Source: an uncultured Mucilaginibacter sp. (lineage in GTDB: Bacteria; Bacteroidota; Bacteroidia; Sphingobacteriales; Sphingobacteriaceae). From it: a stretch of DNA of 5,561 nt. The stretch spans positions 1 through 5,561 of the forward strand of contig CAMLFI010000202.1 of the NCBI GenBank assembly GCA_946479225.1, written 5' to 3'. The position numbers and the translations under genes were made by a program. Within the stretch, counting starts at the first letter, position 1; each line of letters begins with the position of its first letter. This document shows, piece after piece, positions 1 through 5,385 of this stretch. The notes under the pieces are model-generated. The model did no database searches. It was not told the origin of the DNA and saw only the letters and a list, made by a program, of their open reading frames with translations.

Positions 1-437
1 ACTTCCTTCCCGGCAATTGAGCCCAGGTTAATGATATGGCCCGAACCATTTTTTATCATCCAGTTAGATACCACCTTGCTTACATATAAAAGTCCTTTAA
101 GATTGGTATCTATCATAGTGTCCCAATCGTCAAAGCTACCGTTTTGTATCGGATCAAGCCCCTGGCTAAGGCCGGCATTGTTTATCAATACACTTACCTT
201 TTTCCATTTGGCAGGCAATTTCTCCAGGTTTTCTACCACCTGGTCGCGGTCGCGAACGTCAAAGTTCCCTATTGCCACTTCAACATTGTATTTTTTATGG
301 AGTTTAGCTGCCAGCTTTTCAAGGCGGTCTAAACGGCGCCCTGTAAGTATCAGATCATACTTTTCGCGGGCGAATAAGTTAGCGCAGGCTTCGCCTATGC
401 CTGCTGTTGCACCTGTAATTAATGCGATTTTTGCCAT
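1..437 (-). CDS. Short-chain dehydrogenase/reductase (SDR), NADP-dependent YdfG-like, N-terminal part, cut by window edge
   Basis: An SDR-family oxidoreductase, probably a cytoplasmic NAD(P)-dependent alcohol or 3-hydroxy acid dehydrogenase of the classical YdfG-like type. The visible 145 residues begin MAKIALITGA. They hold the Rossmann nucleotide-binding motif TGATAGIG (residues 8-15), a GRR segment (33-35) after the second beta strand that suggests NADP preference, an acidic residue in NFDVRD (58-63), the NNAG motif (86-89), the structural or catalytic Asn in TNLKG (112), and INLGSIAG, whose Ser140 matches the catalytic serine. The YxxxK active site should follow within about 20 residues but lies beyond the window. 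The ATG at 437 fits the usual SDR N-terminus, which starts a few residues before the first strand. No Shine-Dalgarno sequence is visible. It is 68 bp downstream of the receptor gene in the same direction and may have its own promoter. The family is secure; the substrate cannot be read from the sequence. Confidence 0.93.
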   Translation of the reverse strand, partial: MAKIALITGATAGIGEACANLFAREKYDLILTGRRLDRLEKLAAKLHKKYNVEVAIGNFDVRDRDQVVENLEKLPAKWKKVSVLINNAGLSQGLDPIQNGSFDDWDTMIDTNLKGLLYVSKVVSNWMIKNGSGHIINLGSIAGKE

Positions 438-459
438 AAAGTAAACAGTTTATGTGCCA

Positions 460-491
460 CGAAATTATGCTTTTTAGATAAGAATTAGCAA
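460..491 (-). promoter_or_regulatory. Possible Bacteroidota-type promoter for the SDR gene
   Basis: On the minus strand there is TAATTTCG (460-467), one mismatch from the Bacteroidota -7 consensus TAnnTTTG. A TTG (489-491) lies 21 bases upstream, which fits the -33 element spacing. It lies 22 bases before the SDR start codon. The -7 mismatch and the AT-rich background mean this could be chance. Confidence 0.35.
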
Positions 492-507
492 TATTTAGTA
501 GCTAATT
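483..507 (-). other. Short AT-rich inverted repeat at the receptor stop codon
   Basis: AATTAGC (483-489) and GCTAATT (501-507) form a perfect 7-bp inverted repeat with an 11-base spacer. It overlaps the TAA stop (506-508) of the receptor gene. The stem is AT-rich and no T-tract follows on the minus strand, so it is at best a weak hairpin. It also overlaps the proposed -33 element of the SDR promoter. Confidence 0.25.
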
Positions 508-2944
508 AATCGTTGCCTGAAGTAGGATTTTTAACATCGTCGTTAGTAACTCCTCTTTTATTCTTCTTTATAGATTCTTTTAGTTTACCAAAACGATAAG
601 TAAACGTTGCAAAAAATCCCCGGTTGAACACCCGGGTATCTGAAGTCTGCATGAAGTCAGTAGAATTTACCCGGTTTATTAAATGCCTGGATGCCTGAAA
701 AGGGTTATAAACCGCTAACTGTGCTGTTAGTTTCTTATTAAAAAAGTCTTTATATACACGAAAGGTTGTAAACACATAATCCTGCGACCGGCCTTGTAAA
801 GTTACCATGGTTGTGTTGGCGTTTATATTATAAGAAACCCGCCAGCCACCGGTTATAGTGTAGGTCCATAAATTACTGATGCTGGCCTGCGCCCCATCAT
901 TTTTAAACAGCGTTCCGTTAATCAATCCGCTCGTCCATAAATAAGATAGCCTTCCGTTAAAGTTGGTGCTCAATTTTCTGGTGATCGGATAATTGACGCT
1001 TAAATCAAACCCCAGAATATCATTCTTACCTATATTTTCAAAAGTGGAACGGTTAATCAAATCCGCGCCCTGCACAACTACGTTTTGTATGGTATTGTTA
1101 GCGAACGAGTAGTTTAAACTGGCATATACTGACCCTTTTTTAAAGTTACTGTAGGTTATTTCAAAATTATGATTGAGAACCGGAAGCAGATTGGGGTTGC
1201 CGGACGTGTAGAATAAAGGATTTGATTTATTAATAAATGGATTTAACTGCCCAATTCCCGGCCGTTGTATACGCTGGGTATATCCAACATTGATATTGCT
1301 TGTTTTACTAAAGCTATGCTGCATTACAACGGTTGGGACAAAATTGTTATAAGCCTGATGCAGGTCTGAGCCTTGTGTTATAAAGTTGGCATTATTAACT
1401 GTTCTTTCTAACCGAAGGCCTGCCTTTATGCTCCAACTTTTAAGCTTATATTGATAGGAATTGTAAAATCCATAAATACCTTGGGTATAATCATATTGGT
1501 TGGCTAATGTACTATTCACCTGAGCGGTTACCGGGTCGATGTTTTTAGATTCAAAATCGCTGTAATAATCTCTGCCAATAAATTTAACCCCACCTTCTGC
1601 ATTAAGCTTACCAACGGGCTGAACATAATCTACCTGAACCGTTTGTTCTTTTGAGCCTGCTTTATTTTGTTGCTGCAGATCATCATTAGAATAATTAAAC
1701 CTATTAACAGCTATGTTATTATTGTTCTGATTATTATCAAATGATGAATAGGTATAGGAAAGCGTTAATAACCTTTCTTTGTTATTCTTAAATCCGCGTT
1801 GATAATTTACTCCTATATCTTTTGAGCTATTCTTAGAAAAATCGTTATTGTTGAGTAAATAAGATCGGCTAAGATTTTGAAACTGATCAAATATTCTGAA
1901 CAATTGATTTCCATTTTGATTCCTGTTAGTAAAATCAAAGGCTATTGATGCTGTCAATAAGTTTAATGAATCAATATCATAGCTTAAGTCAAAATTTCTG
2001 TATCCATAATTTCCCGAATTCCTGTTCTTATTATTTGTTCCTGTCTGTTCAACCCTGAACGGATCAGGCTTAAATACTATCCTTTCGTTATTTATCTCAG
2101 TACCTAAAAAGTGATAGTACTGATTGGCAAAATTTCCGGTAACGCCAAACTTCCCCATTTTAAGTGTCAAAAACCCCGAAAAGCCTTTGCCCAACCTGGT
2201 ATTCCAGTAAGATTGGATAGAACCATTATAGCCCTGATCAACTTTTCTGTTTGTGATAATATTAATAATACCCGCCAGCCCTTCACTATCATACTTTGCA
2301 GAAGGTGTTGTAATTACTTCAACCCGCAGAATACTTGATGCCGGAATGCTTTGCAAAGCGTCTCTTGGGCTTTGTGCCATTATGCCCGAAGACTTACCAT
2401 TTATCAATACTTTAAAACTGGTACTTCCTTTTAACATCAGGTTATCATCTCCATCCATAGAAATTAACGGCACTTTACGCATCATCTCTAACATGTTATT
2501 GCTTTTGCTATCCGGATCTGCCTGGATGTTATAAGACAACTTATCAATTTCTTGTTTTACGAGCGGTTTATCTGCGGATATAACAATTTCCTTCAATTGG
2601 TTAACACGGGCAATCAGCAAAACATTTCCCAGATCGACCTGACCGGTTTCCTCAACATTAACAGCGATTGTTTTGGTGATATAGCCTGCGTGTATAATGG
2701 TAATTGCATACTTTCCCGCAGTAATTTTTTCTAACAGAAAAGTTCCGGCCTCCTTTGTTGCTATACTTTTTATAACTACGGAAGAAGAATTTTTAAGGCT
2801 TATTGTTGCGAAGCTTATCGCTTCTTTTGAGGTTGAATCTATGAGGGTCCCTTTAATCGAATAAACTACTGATGTTTGCTGAGAGTAGGTGTAAAATGAC
2901 GTAAAAGAAAGTATGATAAATAGCAGTAAGTTTTTTAGGCCCAT
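506..2944 (-). CDS. Outer-membrane beta-barrel receptor (TonB-dependent receptor-like, carboxypeptidase-regulatory + plug + OMP_b-brl_3 barrel)
   Basis: An 812-residue outer-membrane protein of the Bacteroidota TonB-receptor-like family. Residues 1-21 form a signal peptide (MGLKNLLLFI core, cleavage near TYS-QQ). A carboxypeptidase-regulatory-like beta-sandwich spans about 28-110. The family junction motif LKEIVISADKPLVKQEIDKL follows (117-136). The plug domain holds KVLINGKSSG (178-187) and VEVITTPSAKYDSEGLAGI (208-226). The barrel runs from about 240 to 786 and includes the conserved RPGIGQLNPF (561-570) and GNPNLLPVLNHNFEI (582-596) block. The last strand is FFATFTYRFGKL (777-788), followed by a basic/acidic tail with KKNKRGVTNDDVKN, common in this family. 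Loops in the 300-430 region are very Asn-rich. No SusD-like partner is adjacent, so this is not a standard polysaccharide utilisation pair. The ligand is unknown. The ATG directly precedes the signal peptide; no Shine-Dalgarno sequence is seen. Coding is intact with a TAA stop. Confidence 0.92.
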   Translation of the reverse strand: MGLKNLLLFIILSFTSFYTYSQQTSVVYSIKGTLIDSTSKEAISFATISLKNSSSVVIKSIATKEAGTFLLEKITAGKYAITIIHAGYITKTIAVNVEETGQVDLGNVLLIARVNQLKEIVISADKPLVKQEIDKLSYNIQADPDSKSNNMLEMMRKVPLISMDGDDNLMLKGSTSFKVLINGKSSGIMAQSPRDALQSIPASSILRVEVITTPSAKYDSEGLAGIINIITNRKVDQGYNGSIQSYWNTRLGKGFSGFLTLKMGKFGVTGNFANQYYHFLGTEINNERIVFKPDPFRVEQTGTNNKNRNSGNYGYRNFDLSYDIDSLNLLTASIAFDFTNRNQNGNQLFRIFDQFQNLSRSYLLNNNDFSKNSSKDIGVNYQRGFKNNKERLLTLSYTYSSFDNNQNNNNIAVNRFNYSNDDLQQQNKAGSKEQTVQVDYVQPVGKLNAEGGVKFIGRDYYSDFESKNIDPVTAQVNSTLANQYDYTQGIYGFYNSYQYKLKSWSIKAGLRLERTVNNANFITQGSDLHQAYNNFVPTVVMQHSFSKTSNINVGYTQRIQRPGIGQLNPFINKSNPLFYTSGNPNLLPVLNHNFEITYSNFKKGSVYASLNYSFANNTIQNVVVQGADLINRSTFENIGKNDILGFDLSVNYPITRKLSTNFNGRLSYLWTSGLINGTLFKNDGAQASISNLWTYTITGGWRVSYNINANTTMVTLQGRSQDYVFTTFRVYKDFFNKKLTAQLAVYNPFQASRHLINRVNSTDFMQTSDTRVFNRGFFATFTYRFGKLKESIKKNKRGVTNDDVKNPTSGND

Positions 2945-2979
2945 GTTAGGTTTAGGTAGGTCTGACAGTTGAATAAGGT

Positions 2980-2997
2980 TTACCAGTTATTTGGTAA
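2980..2997. promoter_or_regulatory. Inverted repeat upstream of the receptor gene (possible operator or leader hairpin)
   Basis: TTACCA (2980-2985) and TGGTAA (2992-2997) form a perfect 6-bp inverted repeat around a 6-base centre, about 36-53 bases before the receptor start. It could be a regulator half-site pair or a small leader hairpin. There is no T-tract, so it is not a good terminator. I found no convincing TAnnTTTG element in the 2945-3074 spacer, which otherwise is AT-rich, with an alternating AT run near 3001-3011. Confidence 0.25.
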
Positions 2998-3074
2998 CGC
3001 AATATATATAACTAAATTTTAAGTTTTATTGATCGGTCTGAAATATTGATTAAAATATGCCAAACGATGCAATT

Positions 3075-3806
3075 TTACTCAAAATGCAAACTAAACATAA
3101 CGGTATGTAAACCCAAACTGTTAATGGGCGCTGCAAAAGCATTATTCTCGCGTAGTAGCAGATTACCAAACGAGTTAGATATTTTTATTTCGGGGGATAG
3201 CTTGAAAAATTCAAAATAGATATCCATCCCCAACCCTACTTCGTATGATCCATATCCATTGATGGTTTTTAATAATTTTTCTGAAGGGGCCGCATTAACG
3301 TCAGCGTTTTCTTTGTTGCCAAGGGCTTTAGAATATTTTATTCCGCCTAATAAATAAGCCCGGTAATTGCCAAGTCGGTCTGATTTTAGCTTTAGTTGCA
3401 ATGGCAGATCAACCAGCGTAGCACGGATAGATTTTGTTTGATTCTGCGATTCTGTTACATACTGGTACCTCACTGCCCTGTCGGCAAAAATAAGATTAAT
3501 GCCCGGTCGTACTTCCAGGTGGTCATTGACGCTATAGCGGGCAAAAAAACCTACCTCGAAACCCGGTGCATTGTCTGATGTGATATTGGTAAGCGCATCG
3601 GTAATTTTAGTGCCCGACGCGTCAAAATAAGGATCGCGCCAGTTTGGCTTCCTGTCAATTTTATAGTAGCTGCTCACATAACTGAAGCTAAAACCCGCGC
3701 TAATATCTTTCTGATCGGCCCCTCCCCCCCATACAGGTACAGATTGCGCCAGTAAACCCTGGCAACACATTAGTAAACCTATAAGGATAAGGTACCTGTT
3801 TATCAT
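3075..3806 (-). CDS. porT: PorT-family outer-membrane protein of the type IX secretion system
   Basis: A 243-residue outer-membrane beta-barrel protein that matches PorT (SprT in gliding species), a protein required for type IX secretion of proteins carrying a C-terminal sorting signal. The length is close to the roughly 244 residues I recall for the Porphyromonas protein. Residues 1-20 are a signal peptide (MINRYLILIG...GLLA-QS). Amphipathic strands follow throughout. Family-like blocks include VRPGINLIFADRAVRY (99-114), LVDLPLQLKLKSDR (131-144) followed by NYRAYLLGGIKYSKALG (147-163), and LSPEIKISNSFGNLL (203-217). The protein ends in an aromatic-rich strand, MFSLHFE. The start overlaps the ubiE stop as ATGA (3803-3806), so translation is probably coupled and no separate promoter is needed. 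A G7 run lies in codons 26-29. A generic PorT-like barrel without a secretion role is the main alternative. Confidence 0.82.
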   Translation of the reverse strand: MINRYLILIGLLMCCQGLLAQSVPVWGGGADQKDISAGFSFSYVSSYYKIDRKPNWRDPYFDASGTKITDALTNITSDNAPGFEVGFFARYSVNDHLEVRPGINLIFADRAVRYQYVTESQNQTKSIRATLVDLPLQLKLKSDRLGNYRAYLLGGIKYSKALGNKENADVNAAPSEKLLKTINGYGSYEVGLGMDIYFEFFKLSPEIKISNSFGNLLLRENNAFAAPINSLGLHTVMFSLHFE

Positions 3807-4534
3807 TTAACGCCTGTATAAATTGAACAGATACCAAACGCTAAAGGCCTGCTTTTGGTATTTTTAAACCCTGCGGCCTTCATAATTGTGGTAAACTTTT
3901 CACCATCCGGAAAGGCGGCCACAGACTCGGGCAGGTAAGTGTATGCCCTTGAATCTTTTGAAAACAGCTTGCCGATACCTGGCGTGATATAATTAAAATA
4001 GAAATGGTACAGTTGCTTTACCGGGAAACCTTTGGGTTTTGAAAACTCCAGCACTACGGCTTTACCCCCCGGTTTAAGTACCCGGTTAATATCAGATAAA
4101 CCCTGCTGCAGATCCTCGAAATTGCGTACGCCGTAGGCAACGGTAACAGCGTCAAACTCATTATCGCCAAACGGTAGCTTTTCCGAATCGCCTAACTTCA
4201 CCTCAAATTTATCGCTTAAGCCACGTTTTCCTATTTTTTGCTTCGCTATATCGAGCATCCCCTGCGAGATATCAACGCCTATTATTTTTTTAGGATGCAA
4301 GATGGATAAGGCTTCAAAGGCAAAATCGCCTGTGCCTGTAGCAACATCTAAAATAAACTGTGGTTTATCATTTTTAAGCTCGTTGATAGCTTTTTTTCGC
4401 CAGATGATATCTATCCCCAGCGACATGAAATGGTTCAGAAAATCGTATGTTTTTGATATATTATTAAACATATCGGCTACCTGTTCTTTCTTGGTGCCCT
4501 GCTGATCCTGGTACGGCGTAACGGTTTTGCTCAT
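3803..4534 (-). CDS. ubiE: Demethylmenaquinone methyltransferase UbiE/MenG
   Basis: SAM-dependent C-methyltransferase for the last step of menaquinone synthesis (demethylmenaquinone to menaquinone). Bacteroidota generally use menaquinone, so the MenG role is the likely one rather than ubiquinone synthesis. The 243-residue length is normal. Visible motifs are the N-terminal VADMFNNISKTYDFLNHFMS (19-38), SAM-binding motif I DVATGTGDF (63-71), the acidic VDIS at the end of strand 2 (87-90), GDSEKLPF (115-122), the family signature AYGVRNFED (133-141), LKPGG (153-157), and SRAYTYLPESVAAFPDGEKF (195-214), the diagnostic C-terminal signature. The ATG at 4534 gives a typical start and sits five bases after a perfect TAnnTTTG element. 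The gene overlaps porT by 4 bp and forms a two-gene unit with it. I recall ubiE-porT adjacency in other Bacteroidota, which needs a genome comparison to confirm. Confidence 0.96.
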   Translation of the reverse strand: MSKTVTPYQDQQGTKKEQVADMFNNISKTYDFLNHFMSLGIDIIWRKKAINELKNDKPQFILDVATGTGDFAFEALSILHPKKIIGVDISQGMLDIAKQKIGKRGLSDKFEVKLGDSEKLPFGDNEFDAVTVAYGVRNFEDLQQGLSDINRVLKPGGKAVVLEFSKPKGFPVKQLYHFYFNYITPGIGKLFSKDSRAYTYLPESVAAFPDGEKFTTIMKAAGFKNTKSRPLAFGICSIYTGVK

Positions 4535-4539
4535 TGTGG

Positions 4540-4547
4540 CAAAGATA
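4540..4547 (-). promoter_or_regulatory. Perfect Bacteroidota -7 promoter element for ubiE-porT
   Basis: The minus strand reads TATCTTTG, an exact match to TAnnTTTG, and ends only five bases before the ubiE ATG (TATCTTTG-CCACA-ATG). A transcript from it would begin at or within a few bases of the start codon, giving a leaderless or near-leaderless mRNA. No TTG -33 element is seen at the expected 19-21 base spacing; that position falls in the heptad repeat. There is no Shine-Dalgarno sequence. Confidence 0.6.
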
Positions 4548-4553
4548 GTGATT

Positions 4554-4602
4554 TGTTAATGGTTCATAGTTGATGGTTCATAGTTCATGGTTCATAGTAC
4601 CT
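4554..4602. repeat. Tandem 7-bp repeat (consensus RGTTSAT) between GNAT and ubiE
   Basis: Read on the plus strand the segment divides into seven-base units: TGTTAAT, GGTTCAT, AGTTGAT, GGTTCAT, AGTTCAT, GGTTCAT and a degenerate AGTACCT. GGTTCAT alternates with AGTTSAT, giving a 14-bp higher-order period with GGTTCATAGT three times (4561, 4575, 4589). It begins 11 bases before the GNAT stop in gene direction and ends 6 bases upstream of the ubiE -7 element, occupying most of the spacer and covering where the -33 region would be. Such heptad arrays vary in copy number by slippage. Confidence 0.85.
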
Positions 4603-4613
4603 ATCAGGTTTTA

Positions 4614-5102
4614 TTAGTCTAAGCTCAGCTTATAAAACATGGTATCAACCGCGACGCGGGGGAAATAGGTTGGAAACTCGCTAATATTTGTTAAAACAAA
4701 ACCATTACGCTCGTAAAAGCGATGAGCCGCTTTTAAAACAGCTGATGTCCCAAGATAAATATCGGTCATTTGTTTTTTAGCCGCATCCTGTATCAGGGTA
4801 TCTAACAGTTGCTGAGCCAGACCCGTGCCTCTGTGACCATCCTTTACAAACATTTTACGGATGGTACCTGCATTATGGCCAATATTAATAAGCGCTATTG
4901 TACCCACCAGTTCATCGCCGTTAAATGCGCCCCAAAAGTTGCCGCCGCCTGCATGGTAATTGGCTTCAATGTCTAACAGATCGGGCTGGTCATGTACCGT
5001 AATCGGTATATTAAATTCCTGCTGCTGAATGTAAGTTATCAGCTCAATTATTTCGTTGGTGTAATTATTGTAAATGGGTTGTATGGTGTAATTATTATTC
5101 AT
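4614..5102 (-). CDS. GNAT-family N-acetyltransferase
   Basis: A 162-residue cytoplasmic acyltransferase of the GNAT fold, transferring an acetyl group from acetyl-CoA to an unidentified amine. Strand 1 is YTIQPI (5-10). A GAFNGDELVGTIAL hairpin (58-71) gives the typical strands 2-4. Motif A is IRKMFVKDGHRGTGLAQQLLD (81-101), with the CoA pyrophosphate-binding loop RGTGLA at 91-96. Motif B contains AAHRFYERNGF (125-135), with Tyr130 in the position of the usual general-acid tyrosine. The C-terminus is a final strand, VDTMFYKLSLD. The length is normal for a single-domain GNAT. The ATG at 5102 leaves only four residues before the first strand, as expected. No good Shine-Dalgarno sequence is present; a GAGGA lies too far upstream. 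A 13-bp direct repeat lies in its first codons. It is separated from ubiE by the heptad repeat and from the VOC gene by a 283-bp spacer, so it is probably its own transcription unit. Confidence 0.93.
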   Translation of the reverse strand: MNNNYTIQPIYNNYTNEIIELITYIQQQEFNIPITVHDQPDLLDIEANYHAGGGNFWGAFNGDELVGTIALINIGHNAGTIRKMFVKDGHRGTGLAQQLLDTLIQDAAKKQMTDIYLGTSAVLKAAHRFYERNGFVLTNISEFPTYFPRVAVDTMFYKLSLD

Positions 5103-5175
5103 AAATATAATTTCGTTCCTCTATTCGGCACCGGCTGTATTAATCAAAATGTTTATGGTTAATGATGTGATTAGC

Positions 5176-5190
5176 GTTTCACGGTGAAAC
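5176..5190. promoter_or_regulatory. 15-bp palindrome resembling parS with one extra central base
   Basis: GTTTCAC-G-GTGAAAC is a perfect inverted repeat with 7-bp arms around a single G. The canonical chromosomal parS site is TGTTTCACGTGAAACA, so both arms match fully but the centre carries one additional base. The 3' flanking A is also shared; the 5' flank is C instead of T. The extra base changes half-site phasing, so binding by ParB is uncertain. It could instead be an operator for another dimeric regulator. Confidence 0.4.
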
Positions 5191-5321
5191 AAAAAAAGCG
5201 AATTTCACAAGATGTTAATAATCAATTAATTGACTCGATTTCACAGCTAATTTTCCTGACGAATAAGTAGTTTCATTTTGTTTCACATTAAAAATTAAAG
5301 TATTTATTGTCAATAGCTTAC

Positions 5322-5340
5322 AAAAAAAAGCGTTTCACGC
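5322..5340 (-). terminator. Weak intrinsic-terminator-like hairpin downstream of the VOC gene
   Basis: On the minus strand GCGT-GAA-ACGC (5340 to 5330) can form a 4-bp GC-rich stem with a 3-base loop, directly followed by eight T residues (5329-5322). It lies about 45 bases after the VOC stop codon, a plausible place for termination before the GNAT gene. The stem is shorter than in most good terminators, and the sequence also contains one of the GTTTCAC copies, so the hairpin may be incidental. Confidence 0.35.
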
Positions 5341-5385
5341 GTTTCATATTGTTTCATATTCTTGTGAAACGGAACACGTTAAATT

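Larger units (their letters stand above)
5175..5370. repeat. Cluster of ten RTTTCAY heptamers in the GNAT/VOC spacer
   Basis: Copies on the plus strand: GTTTCAC 5176, ATTTCAC 5202, ATTTCAC 5238, GTTTCAT 5270, GTTTCAC 5280, GTTTCAC 5332, GTTTCAT 5341 and GTTTCAT 5351 (start positions). Copies on the minus strand: GTGAAAC at 5184-5190 and 5364-5370. Intervals of 10 (5270/5280), 9 and 10 (5332/5341/5351) put neighbouring copies on the same helix face. By hand estimate, less than one copy is expected by chance in this length. The rest of the spacer (5103-5174) shows no gene or strong signal. The array could be a multi-site operator, a degenerate ParB-type site cluster or an intergenic repeat family. 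Confidence 0.75.

Noticed and set aside
31..444. Plus-strand open frame of 137 codons antisense to the SDR gene
   Set aside because: It is a shadow of the minus-strand SDR, whose TGATAGIG, NNAG and GSIAG motifs establish the real frame; the plus-strand product has no family features.
2111..2734. Three plus-strand open frames opposite the receptor plug and N-terminal domain
   Set aside because: They are antisense to clearly conserved receptor motifs and show no domain, promoter or plausible start context.
3396..4505. Plus-strand open frames opposite porT and ubiE
   Set aside because: Short shadows of well-supported genes, with no recognisable protein features.
4620..4632. Palindrome TAAGCT-C-AGCTTA at the 3' end of the GNAT gene as a terminator
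   Set aside because: It lies inside the coding sequence, the one-base centre gives only a short stem, and no T-tract follows on the minus strand.
5286..5313. TTGACA on the minus strand (5308-5313) as a -35-like box for the GNAT gene
   Set aside because: At 17-bp spacing the -10 position reads TAATGT, a poor match, and the Bacteroidota -7 consensus is not present at the right distance.
5175..5370. CRISPR array interpretation of the GTTTCAC copies
   Set aside because: The repeated word is only seven bases, occurs on both strands and has irregular intervals of 9-52 bases, so there is no repeat-spacer structure.
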